Positions 18,741-39,790 of a stretch of 64,000 nt of DNA are shown in pieces (the first letter of the stretch is position 1; every line of letters begins with the position of its first letter). The stretch lies in the NCBI RefSeq assembly GCF_963675165.1, contig NC_087389.1, forward strand, positions 4,214,830 through 4,278,829, in the 5' to 3' direction. Made by a program: the position numbers and the translations under genes. This DNA is from Halichondria panicea. Its lineage: Eukaryota; Porifera; Demospongiae; Suberitida; Halichondriidae. The notes under the pieces are model-generated. The model ran no database searches. It saw nothing but the letters and a program-made list of their open reading frames with translations, and had not been told where the DNA came from.

Positions 18741-21189
18741 ATGTGGAGAGTAGTGACTGTTTTGTCCTTGTTAGCTATTGCTGCCTTATCAGCAGGTAAG
18801 ACTAGTACTGTGATTCTGGTTTGGTTTGAGGGTGTAGATCTATAGATATCTAAAAAGTACATCGACTGGCTATAATATCAATTTTCTGCTAGCTATAGTA
18901 GATCTATAGAACCATTTTGTCAGAGTCTAGAACATGTAATTAATTGAGCTATTTTTGGTTCATTAAAAGCCAGGCTAAAGCCGAGGGATATACATTTTGA
19001 ATCGAGACTATATACCTCTGCAGGTTGTCCTGGCACTGTTCAATACCTGTCAGGGAGCAACATTGATAACATCAGAGGTTGCACAATAGTAGAGGGTAGT
19101 CTGGTCATTAACCAGATGTCTTTCACTGGGTGAGTCAAGGTGACAGTGTGTGTTTGTGCGTATGTAACTAGATCCTTGAGAGTGAACTACTGGATAGTGT
19201 GCAGTGCATAGTTATTATGTACATAATACACAATCCCTTACAGTGATGCTACTGCAATACCAAGCATACCTCCTATTGCACTCGATCAACTGTCCTACCT
19301 AGCAACTATCGAACAAATCAGTGGTTACTTATACATTCATGACCTTCACAACATCACCAATCTTCGGTTCCTGCAAAATCTGGAAGTAATTAATGGAACT
19401 GAGACCATTGCTCTTATGACTGGGGAATATGCTGTGATAATAGAAAACAATAATTACTTGCAGACACTCGGATTGTCCTCCCTAAAACAAATAAAGAATG
19501 GAGGAATTAGGATAGCTACCAACCCTCAGCTTTGTCTGGTTGACACGCTAACACTGGAGAATTTCATGGCAACTAATAGTCCAGTTCGAACCGGAGGACT
19601 GGGAACGGACTGCTCAGGTACATAACATACATTACGCTATTATAGTTATCAACACATAATTGTAAGACAGCAGATCGCTCAGGGTGTAGTAATTATTATG
19701 AGCCGGACGGTTTCCCAATACAGGAACATTATATAATTACTAGCTACTGATGTCTTATATAGTGTTAAGTCGTATATATAACATAAATTATACAGTACTC
19801 TTAACCAACATTAATTTGTCTGAGCATTGATTCTATAATTATAGCTATTATAATACCTCAAAACCGTCCCTCTACATATATATACAGGCTACACATGTCA
19901 CGAGCAGTGCTCTACAGGGAGAGGCTGTTGGGGCACACTGGCTGACGAGTGTGTCGAGTGTCAGAACTACGACTACTTAGGAACGTGTCTCCAATCATGT
20001 GACCTGTGAGTTTTCATAATGTTAATAGCTATGCATGTACAGATTCTATAATAATAGCTACTGGTAGTCATGACTTCTGAGTTATTGTTTACTTTAGCTA
20101 AAGGTTTGTGAAATAGCTAGATTAGTGCGATTTGCTAGTCTCTTGGGGGTCCAATTATTAAGTCTATTGCATGCGCCTACAATTGTTTGGTGGTTGAGTG
20201 ATAACGATATTCATGAGCTGTGAGAGCACCCCTGGGGAGCATGTAATATGAACCTCTGACCATGATAGGCTGTTGATGTGTATAATGTTTTGTATAGGAT
20301 TTGCTTGGCTTTATGAATGCACCCTCCGCTATTTACTCCATGCAGGAGTGTGTCTTATGCCAACGATTCCACTAATCAGTGTATACCTTTGGCTCTACCA
20401 ACCACTATTGACGTCTCTACCACCATGTCAACCATAGCCTCCACACCAGCACACCCTGATACTACACACCCTCACACACAAACTACTCAACTTGTTACTC
20501 AAGCCACTAACGAATCAACACCAGCAAAAAGCATGCCAACTGACGGTACATTTCCCGAGCACTTGTCCTGGCCCATTATAGTCGGGTCTATTGTCGTGGC
20601 AACTATACTGCTCGCTTCACTGATTGCTGTCTGTTACTGCTGTTATCGTTCAAAAAGCTCTAAAAAAAAGTCGTTACCCATGATAACTACAACAACAACA
20701 TCAGACGTCGAAAGTGACAATACAAGCGATCACTTCAAAATCAGTCTTCGAGATTTGAACTCAAAAAGAATGCGGCAGGATTCCGTTAAATGCCATCCTA
20801 GCGATAATCTCTCTACTACACTGGGTACCTCATACGATCCTGGACCTGAAGGTTCTCCAACTTCAATCACAAGACTACTCAAAGACAACCCAGCTTCGAG
20901 TGAGGCATGTACACAACAGTACAGTAGAAGGTCATCTCCAGAGACAGAATTTAGACAACGTCAAAGCTTGTCGACGATTCCTGGTACGATGCATGGTGGT
21001 ATTTACAGCACCCGGACACCCCCCTCACACCCACACAGATTCTCAGCCACACCCCACACACATAGAGGGTCGTTAAGCTCGGTTCAAGGTGGAACAAGCT
21101 CAAGATCGAGTGGCGTGCCAAGCCGATCGAGCAACATTACTACAGCTAATAACAGTCAACTTGAACTGAGGACATCAACTATAGAGTGA
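18741..21189 (+). CDS. Kinase-less receptor: L domain, furin-like Cys-rich region, membrane span
   Basis: Five exons (18741-18795, 19024-19129, 19244-19617, 19888-20005, 20346-21189) total 1497 nt and encode 498 residues. Residues 1-19 are a signal peptide (MWRVVTVLSLLAIAALSAG). Residues about 20-178 form a receptor L domain of the EGFR/insulin receptor type (CPGTVQYLSG, then LEVINGT and IKNGGIRIATNPQLCLVDT). Residues about 180-217 are furin-like (CHEQCSTGRGCWG, CVECQNY, CLQSC). A Thr/Ser/Pro-rich stalk, a membrane span at about 293-315 (VGSIVVATILLASLIAV) and a 180-residue cytoplasmic tail follow. The tail has no kinase domain and is rich in Ser, Thr and Arg. It shares a 300-bp promoter with copy E. 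A soluble-ligand binding or decoy role is only a guess. Confidence 0.82.
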
Positions 21190-21412
21190 CTAATTAACTC
21201 TGCTTAAGAGAATATACTCAGCAAAGTCTAAAGTATACGACCTTGACATTCACCTCTGTATGAATTTCCCTAATACATTTAAGTTACTTTCATGAATATT
21301 GCAATTGTCCCAATGAGGTGCAAACACAACAATTTGCTAAAGATCAAGCTAGAGGAAACAATGAACAGGATTAAAATGATTTGATGATGGTAAATTTCGG
21401 CAAAACTTCTCT
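21190..21412. other. Short convergent spacer between the receptor and OARD1-like genes
   Basis: This 223-bp stretch separates the 3' ends of two convergent genes. No further gene is visible. No AATAAA is obvious close to either stop codon. Confidence 0.6.
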
Positions 21413-22378
21413 CTATAGATAATAGATAGTTATGTTGATTCTAATTCCAGCAAAGACTTGGACGATCAATGGCTTCACTTTTCCCCAGTCAAGGAGATCT
21501 AGGCCACACCCAATCATTGGCATACAGAGCTCGCTCACTTTGTTGGCCAGGCAGTGTTTCTTCATCGCTTGCAGTGAAAAGTTAAGTGTTTCGTATGTTG
21601 GCTTGTGGAAGTGACGCTGCTTAGTTACCTATGTGTTGGGGGGGGGGGGGTTAGAATAAAAGAATACTGAGCATACTGTTACGTAATGTAATTGCATGCA
21701 CTGATATTATGCTCGTGCTTAACTAGACTAGTGAATGCTTCGCCTAATGAAGGGCAACTCACCAAGTAGTAGATAAATCGCCCATGCTTCTTTAACACAG
21801 CAACCCCACCGGTCTGCACTCCTGTTGTATAGTGTGTTTTGTGTATATAATTATATATAACCTGTATTCAGGATAGGATGTAATTCTCACACCTTGTGCT
21901 TTAAGCTCTGCTACTCCACCAAACTGCGTCTTAAACACTTTAGCCACACCCTTCCCCATGGAAATGTCGGCACTTATACAGTGTGCCAGAGACGAGGAGT
22001 TGGGGCATGAGAACAGGTCACCTTGTACCATTGTCAAAGTGGGGTCTGGAGGGGGGGGGGGGGGGGGGGGGTACCAAGCATGTCATGACACTAGATTGTG
22101 TCATGCACTAGATCTTATTCATACATTGAGCAGTGAATTTAGTCGCTATGAGTAAATTATAGTTAACTCCTTTATGATTACACAATGGAGGACAAAAGAG
22201 GTTTAATACCAGTTGTAGGAGGAGAGTCACCAGTTGAGGTGGGCAGAGGTGGTTCTCCTCCTGACAAGCTTGAGTGCTCAGAGGTACTGGATTGTGATGA
22301 GGATCTTCTGGTGGATCTTTTAGCTGGTGTAGCACTCAGAGGACCTGACTGTACTCTCGATTTCCTTGAGCTTGCCAT
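21413..22378 (-). CDS. OARD1: ADP-ribose glycohydrolase OARD1/TARG1-like macrodomain protein
   Basis: Four exons on the minus strand (22378-22210, 22045-21893, 21821-21763, 21628-21413) total 597 nt and encode 198 residues. The macrodomain starts near residue 60 with [29 protein letters not shown]. It continues through [19 protein letters not shown] and [13 protein letters not shown]. These are the hallmarks of OARD1, which removes ADP-ribose from glutamate/aspartate residues and deacylates O-acetyl-ADP-ribose. The Lys of VTK and the Asp of GCGLD correspond to the catalytic pair known in the human enzyme. Human OARD1 is 152 residues; this protein has an extra Ser/Thr/Arg-rich N-terminus of about 50 residues. 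Two introns end in long C-runs before AG (G-runs on the plus strand at 21638-21651 and 22051-22070). Confidence 0.9.
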
Positions 22379-22571
22379 GATCTTTTACACTGGTGCCTTC
22401 TCAGCAAAAAGCCAAAAGGGGGCGTGGCTGGTTAGAGTCAAAGGCAAAGATTCTATGTCTCAGCGCACTCCAGTAGTCGGGCGCCGCCGCCCTCTACCGT
22501 TGCCCGGAAGGAGGGCGGCGGCGCTCAGCACTACAGAGCTACATGTACTGTACACGTACGTACACGTAGAG
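22379..22571. promoter_or_regulatory. Bidirectional promoter of OARD1-like and PIPOX-like genes with a GC hairpin
   Basis: Only 193 bp separate the two divergent start codons. The segment is GC-richer than its surroundings. It contains a perfect 14-bp inverted repeat: 22481-22494 (GCGCCGCCGCCCTC) and 22511-22524 (GAGGGCGGCGGCGC), with a 16-base spacer. No TATA box is obvious. Shared regulation of the pair is inferred from the layout only. Confidence 0.7.
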
Positions 22572-25500
22572 ATGTCTCAGAGTTATGATGTGATTGTGGT
22601 AGGAGCTGGTGTGGTTGGAAGCTCAACTGCCTACAACTTGGTACAGCATGGAGCAGGTAAAGTGCTTCTCTTGGAACAGGTATGAATAGATCCGTATCGG
22701 TATTTTGTCCTGCTCCTACAGGATTACAATCTACGTATCTAGTCTAGATGCACTCGACTCAGTCACGAAAAATCTAAGCGACATTCCTATTTCTGACGTC
22801 TAGATCTACATATGAATCGCAAACATACACGTCCAATTTTGTGGCTAAGTCTCTGCTATGCTGCCAGTTAAAACGTACACTAAAATTTTGTTACAGTTAG
22901 ATATCTCTCCCCTCCAGTTCTCATCACTGCACACTCGAGGCAGTTCTCACGGTGGGTCCAGAATCACCAGACGTGCCTACAACAAACCGTTCTACGTGCA
23001 CATGATGGACGAGGCGTATCGAATGTGGGACCAGATCGAGAGGGAGGGAAAGACAAAGCTATACACGTGTGTGTGTGTGTGTTCTCTTCTCTGTGTGTAG
23101 GATTAAAAGTACCATTAATTTTAAGAGGTAATATTTCCTTTCGGACTATTCCCACTCATAGTTTGCTTGATGAATAATAATAATATCTCTCTTACAGTAA
23201 TACCGGGATCTTAGTGTTTGGGCCCAGAACTAGCCCAGATTTGAAGAAAACCATAGCGAGTCTGCATATTAATGAAGTGGAGCATGAAGTACTGACAGCA
23301 GAGGAGGTAACTTGGTTGCTACAGTAGATCTATATACTGTACTTTTCGTGATATATCCATTGAGTTTTTGATATGTGCTTTCTTAATGCTTTTATCCATG
23401 CACACGTCTTTTTTCAGTTTCAGTATAATTATGCTTTATACAAAATCTTCTCTCATAGAATCAGCCTTCCAAATTTTCATGTTGACAATGCTTTTCATCC
23501 CCTCAGGCCATGTTGCGGTACCCTCACCAGCTGGACCTGCCGTTTGATCACAAATGTGTGTTTGAGAGAGACGGGGGAACTCTACTAGCCACAAAAGCTG
23601 TCAGTGTTATTCAGGTAGCACTTGAATGTTTCTATTTGCATGCACAGTATGACCTGTCTATAACAGTGCAAAGGAATAATAGTTGTACTGTGATTAATTT
23701 GCCTCTCAGTTCCCCCACGGAGGCTATGTCTGGCCAGCTACTTTTTAGAAACGAGCATCAAACAGTATTTTGCGAGTGCTAATTAAAGTAAGATCGCAAT
23801 GGTACTTGTATTAACAACGACGATCACGATCTTTTGGTAGACTACATGTAGCATGTTTTGCTCATTCTCAAAATTTGTTACTTGCAAAATAGAAATACGG
23901 TATTCTGACAGTTATCGACTCGTAACAATCTTAAGCTCACAAACTGTGTCATGCATACACATCCTACCATTAACGACAATGCTGCTTGAAATAAGCTTGT
24001 GTAAGTCGATTACCCTACCCCCTCCCCATCTCTGCAGAGACTGTTCACTGAGGGTGGTGGTGAGCTACTGGACGGACACAGAGTAAAAGAGATAGCCCCT
24101 GGGCCCATTGTCAGAGTAACCACTAACAATGGAGACTTCACAACCAGGAGACTTGTGGTCACTGCCGGGCCTTGGGCTCCTACCATTATGGCTCAGCTTG
24201 GAGTGAAGCTGCCATTCAAGTTCAGTGTGAGTGCGTATTAGTGGATATTGTGTATAGAAGGTGTTCAGGGATGTCTGGCATGCTTACGTTTGTTTAGAAG
24301 GTGGCTAATTCGCTACACAATTGAGACAGTATTTGTCCGTCCATCTAATTTGATTTGGGAGTATTTTGTATAGATCTTAATTTACATATGTACAAGCTAA
24401 AAGCAGCTACATGTGGGTGTAGTGCAGTACTTCTTTTGAATTGAATCTACTTATGTACTGCAGATAAGAAGGGCGGAGGTGTTCTACTGGAGAGTGGAGC
24501 ATCCGGAGCTCTACTCTGCCGATACCTTCCCATCCGTCATACTGTACGATGACACGCACCACCCGTTCTACGCCATGCCCATCTGTGAATATCCTGGTCT
24601 GGTCAAGGTGAACTGTCAATGAATTATATGTATGGGATTTCACTAATTCTTAGCTCTTCATTAAACCTCTGGAAAGCATTTGAGTTTTCATATAAGGTGC
24701 TTCTACGTCAGCATTCTTGCAGCCAAATGAATCGACCTAGCAAATGTTTCGAAGCCCATTTTTCCAAAAATACGTAGGTATCTATCTCAGTAAATGTGCT
24801 GATATCTATAATGCATGAGTTTTAATGGTGTCCAACAGTCCATGTTGTGATTTAGAAGCCCTAAGGCACATGTAGTACCCTCGCTACGCTCGATATACTA
24901 AATAAAGCAAGGCCTTAATTTGGGGTTCTAACCCATAGACACCTCTAAGAGTATACATACCAGTACATGTACATCATACAGTTTAATTATCTATTACTCT
25001 CATCCCATGCAGATCTGTCCATATGCCACCGTGTGTGTGGATCCTGACAGTAGGGACGAGCAAATCTCTCCTAGGGTCGAGGACATTCAGCCGTATGTTG
25101 CCAAGTACTTTAAGGGCGTGTCTACAACTCCTAGTATCTATGAAGCCTGCATCATTACAGTAAGTATTTTAAATAATTATAGTAGGTGTGCCGGTATTGT
25201 ATGGAGGGCACAATTTTTTTTTTATATGGAGTGTGGCCAATTTAGAAAGTGTCATAATAGAGGGTCCTGAATTTATAATTATGGTTTTTCTTGCGGGCCA
25301 AATTCTATTTTGAGGTTCTTCTGGAGTGACGATCTATGAATTGCAGGACACTGATGTCTACTTGCGAGACTAATTCTTGTTACTTGAGCCAGTATGACTA
25401 CGTGTGCATGCACTAGTACCTTGTGTTGTCCTATTAAGCGTTTTCTTGTTCACAGAAAACACCAGACGAGCATCCTATTATTGACAGACACCCCGGGCAC

Positions 25501-25949
25501 TCCAACATAGTGTTTGGGGCTGGCTTCTCAGGTCAGTAGTTTGCATCACTCCATGCACATAATTATGCATGCCTTTAAAAAGCTATTAGTAACTTTGCAA
25601 ATAAGGGTGCATTTTTAATACATGTATGTATGTATGTACAATAGACTCTCGCTATTCCGGCTCTCTGAAGTACGGCCACCTATATATACGGCCATTTGGT
25701 TTGGCACGGATTGCTAGCTAGATGTTTACTGCACAAAACCCGCCCTGAAATGCAGCCACTCGCTATTCCGTATACTGGCCAGTGCATGCACTAATCTAAG
25801 ACTAAGATCTCTTCCTTGCAGGTCATGGGTTCAAGCTGTCCCCAGTGATGGGCAAGCTGCTGTGCGAGCTAGCTATGGACCTCCCACCATCTCACGACCT
25901 CACACCGTTCAGACTGGACCGGTTCAACAAACACTCGTCAAAACTGTGA
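22572..25949 (+). CDS. PIPOX: Peroxisomal sarcosine oxidase/L-pipecolate oxidase (PIPOX-like)
   Basis: Nine exons (22572-22679, 22918-23066, 23198-23306, 23507-23614, 24038-24226, 24464-24607, 25013-25159, 25456-25531, 25822-25949) total 1158 nt and encode 385 residues, close to the 390 of human PIPOX. The N-terminus has the FAD-binding motif [10 protein letters not shown] (Gly11, Gly13, Gly16). [13 protein letters not shown] follows. Cys315 in YEACIITKTPDEHP aligns with the cysteine that covalently holds FAD in monomeric sarcosine oxidase. The C-terminal [16 protein letters not shown] is typical of the family. The last three residues, SKL, form a perfect peroxisomal targeting signal. The enzyme oxidises sarcosine or pipecolate, producing H2O2. 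AATAAA occurs at 25954, five bases after the stop, so the 3' UTR is very short. Confidence 0.93.
25640..25800. mobile_element. Possible pogo/Tigger-type MITE fragment in the last PIPOX intron
   Basis: TAGACTCTCGCTATTCCGG at about 25644 resembles the ends of pogo/Tigger-type elements, and CACTCGCTATTCCG recurs at about 25758 in direct orientation. No matching inverted end was found, so this is a weak call. Confidence 0.35.
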
Positions 25950-26711
25950 CCTGAATAAACATGCACTTGTAATCACCAGAACACATGATATTTATAATCA
26001 TTTATACTCAGTGTACATGATTTTATACTCTGTGTATTGAGTAGACTCAGTTATAATTTTTATAGTACTCATGTAGGCATGCAAATAATAATTAATGAGT
26101 ATACGAACATAATAATTATTAATGAATTATTTCGATCAGCATTGCATGTACTACGGTATACAGTTAGTACGATAATGATTTATAATTATACGTGATGATA
26201 AATAAAGTATTGCAATGTATCAGTAAGAGCCTCTAGTGAATTCAGCCCAATAACTTATGAAAATTAATGTTTACTTTCTTGATTATTGTTGTTGCAATGA
26301 GCAGTACACTAGTACCTGTAGTGGGGAAAACGCAATTGAGAGTCATACAGTATAATCTACGTCGATCTACTGCATGTATACAGTACAGGTCACACTGTAA
26401 CAAAGGACAACTATAATAATTATTATAATGGAATATTGCATAATTCGGCTGGGACAGTCAAATTATTATTATGGGCATCATTTCCACAAGCACATACATG
26501 TATATAAGTTAACATAACATGAAACTGTTGTCAACACATACAGTACAAAGTGGTCACCCTCTACAATACAGCCATGTTAATGGGCTCATATATTGCAACA
26601 TGTGCGAGTATATAGGCCACCTCTTTATTACAGCTACTGTTGGTCTTCCAAGAGTGACTGCTATATACGTACACAAGCTAGTTCACAGCACAGTAAAACA
26701 CAGATTATAAC
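25950..26711. other. Gene-free spacer between PIPOX-like and AHCYL-like 3' ends
   Basis: The two genes are convergent here. The spacer is very AT-rich, with AATAATTATTAATG-type palindromes near 26090-26125 and AATAAA words at 25954 and 26203. No coding exon is visible on either strand. Confidence 0.7.
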
Positions 26712-37239
<10,528 letters not shown>

Positions 37240-38932
37240 ACTCTGTGTGTGTGGGGGGGGGGTTACGTGTGTGTGGTGTGTGGTGTGTGGGTAGAGGGCT
37301 TCAATGTTTAATACCACAGTACGTATTAAGCTGCAAACGGTGGACCATTTGTACAGCTGTCTCAACATACACACACCGTATTAAATGGGGAGACTTCTCT
37401 AATAACTGAAATATCTCTGATTTATAGTCCTTAACATATTAAATACTCATACAAATGGAGAGTCGTGCTGTCGATACGTGAAATACATACACTCTGGGCC
37501 ATGTTATATAAAATTGTAGCTAGCAGACCTACTACATGTAGATACACCTAATGTACATGGACTCCACACCTTATTTTTCTGTAGTTCAAGAGCAGTTAGT
37601 CTAAGGTTAGACAGATAGTTCTTTTACACCAAGCATGAGTGACACAGCACTTGCACTCTCTACTCCACGTTCTGCTCGGACCACTTGACTCCAAGGCAAA
37701 AAAGGGCGTGGCCTCAAGTCTTAAATTTGTCACTAGACAGATTTTTCTCTAATGGAACGGCAGGATTGAGAATTTTCCCTCTTTGCATGTGTTATTAATG
37801 ACCATAGATATATATAAGAAGGGTATGATTTGACAGATCACATGCACTGAAAGTAGATTTTCTGTATATGGTTGGAAGTATCAAATTGTTTACTTGATGC
37901 ATGAGATCATGCACTGAGTTGTCTCGATAAATTGTAGCTGGCATGCATGGAAGAGATTGTGGCACACTTTAAACCGTAGTTCTTGATATTCGAGTGGCCT
38001 GATGAGATTCCAAATAATGATCTACAAGACATGTTTTGGTTGATCTATGAGTTTACCTAAATATGTTTATTACTATACAGCTGGTTTGTCCGGCCTTTCA
38101 CTTCTATAGATCAGCTGGTCTGTCCTCGCTTACCCGAACAAGTTGCAGTAAATACTTGAAGGTACTGACTGTAGTTCAACGCATTTATATAGTTGTATCA
38201 TGTAAAACCACAGTGCTGCTGACTGTGGAGTGGGCAAGAACATTTATACTTCTAGCTATACAAAAGGAAATACCTGGGTATCATAATTATAATGTAAGCG
38301 AAATATTTTACTGTCTATTTCTACTTTGGGAGGATAGGTTACTGTTGGAGATCAGTGACATGACTCGAATGGTGAGTGTGTCATATCATATACTAATATC
38401 CGCGGCCTCAGCTACTTTCAGTGAGGATGTATCTTGCCATTCACTATAATAATGAACACCACTCAGTAATTACGAGTTGTCGATACAGTGGACATGCAAT
38501 CCTATATAGTGATATCACTGATCTGGACACTCTTGACAGTTCAAGCATCATCATGCGTAGAGCACCACCCCATGGCTAGTGACAAGTGTAGTCTCGTGAT
38601 AGCGGGGTAAAAATGGATATCATGAGACTAAGTGACGCGTGTACTTGTATATAATACTACAGCACAACTCACAGTATAAACCAAACTTAACATACAATCC
38701 CTATAGATTAATTTTAGCATGCAAAATCTATTTGATAATGATAATAACAGCATAAACATCGATCTACATTCAGCAATTAGAATGTATGGTGTTGTTTTCT
38801 GGCATATTGCTGTGGTATGTACAATTAATCTTATTCATTGCATTGTTGTGCTCGTTAGTTATGACGGATGCAATACCACTAAACAGTAGACCTACACTTC
38901 ACTATAAAAAGGCGGACAGAACCTCATCAAGT
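37240..38932. other. Upstream region of AHCYL and spacer before the U2-like gene
   Basis: No convincing exon is seen. A G-run and a GTGTGTGTGG tract lie just upstream of the AHCYL start (37246-37290). The 128-codon open frame at 38063-38449 has no recognisable domain, signal or splice context and is not called. Several palindromic words and TATA stretches occur. Confidence 0.6.
38903..38910 (+). promoter_or_regulatory. TATA box of the U2-like gene
   Basis: TATAAAAA lies 23-30 bases upstream of the predicted 5' end of the RNA at 38933. That is the spacing of a TATA element in an snRNA or Pol II core promoter. No other promoter motif is clear. Confidence 0.55.
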
Positions 38933-39117
38933 ATCGCTTCTGGCCTTTTGGCTAAGATCAAGTAGAAATAACTGTTCTTCGAAGTGTAAAAGCTTCGACG
39001 GGGCTATTGCCCCACGCTTTTACTTCAATTTTTGCAAAATGGGTTGTGGACCGAAGCTTGCTTCACCCTTCCCGCGGGTTGCCCTAGTATTGCACTACTT
39101 CTAGGTGCGGCCCATCC
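38933..39117 (+). ncRNA. U2 spliceosomal snRNA-like gene with a divergent branch-point-recognition segment
   Basis: The 5' end ATCGCTTCTGGCCTTTTGGC plus TAAGATCAAGT is the U2 stem I signature, lacking one base of the usual CTTCTCGG. CTGTTCTT follows, then stem IIa (TCGAAG/CTTCGA), stem IIb (GGGGC/GCCCC), an Sm site (AATTTTTG, 39027-39034), stem III with GAAGCTTGCTTC, and stem IV with the U2B''-type loop CCTAGTATTGCACTACTTCT plus AGG (39083-39105). Length near 185 nt fits U2. The segment that should contain GTAGTA, which pairs with intron branch points, instead reads AAGTAGAAATAACTG (38960-38974). It may be a variant U2, or a pseudogene with well-kept structure. Confidence 0.82.
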
Positions 39118-39199
39118 CCTCGTGGGGACACAATCATTCAAACAAAAAAATTTTGGTTTCTGTACAGAACAACATCCTACAGCCCCCCATACAGCATGC

Positions 39200-39330
39200 A
39201 CAGTTTCAAGTTGTTTCTTCGTTTGTTCAAGAAAATAAGCTAAGAGGCCATATTAACTTCTCCAACAAGATGGCTAAGCTTCCACGGGTCTATGGGCGTG
39301 CACTCCTGGTGTGACATTTTTTCCAAGCAA
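39200..39330 (+). repeat. Short interspersed repeat shared with 45190-45250
   Basis: CTCCAACAAGATGGCTAAGC and GGGTCTATGGGCGTG recur near 45198-45246. The second copy has TA inserted (GGCTATAAGC) and ATGCATGGG in place of ACGGG. No coding features. Confidence 0.6.
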
Positions 39331-39790
39331 AGCTAATAAAGGACCGGAAGTGGGCGTGGGGACGAGGCTAGTTGTGTGCATAGAGTTTTATGAAATTAAT
39401 TATGTAGGAGCACCAAATAAGTATTAGTTATTGCCCAGCACGAGTACAATATATGGCATGTTGCACGAGGGCGCCTGCAATAACTATTATTTGTCAAGCT
39501 TTTCCCGTACTGAATAGAAGAAATGTGTTTTTAGTGTATTCATGAATTCCATAGTAGGTTTTGTTCCCACAACTAATGGGAGGTAGCAGCCTATAAAAGG
39601 GTGGGAGGGTGATGCATTTAAGTCTGCAATCTATGGCACTGGATTGCTTTGATCTGCCCACTCATAGGGCAACAAGTGTGAAATGAAACTAAGCAAATGT
39701 TTGCTGTGATTTCCGTAAGGGTTGTTTATTTCTTCCTTATTATAATTATGTGCACTAGATCCACAAGTTTCACAGAAAGTTACGTTGATA

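Noticed and set aside
38063-38449. 128-codon open frame
   Set aside because: There is no recognisable domain, signal peptide, splice context or coding-like composition.
38933-39117. Reading the U2-like RNA as U12 or a spliced leader RNA
   Set aside because: The stem I sequence, Sm site position and the U2B''-type loop fit U2. The AAATAAC word alone is not enough for U12, and no spliced-leader donor is evident.
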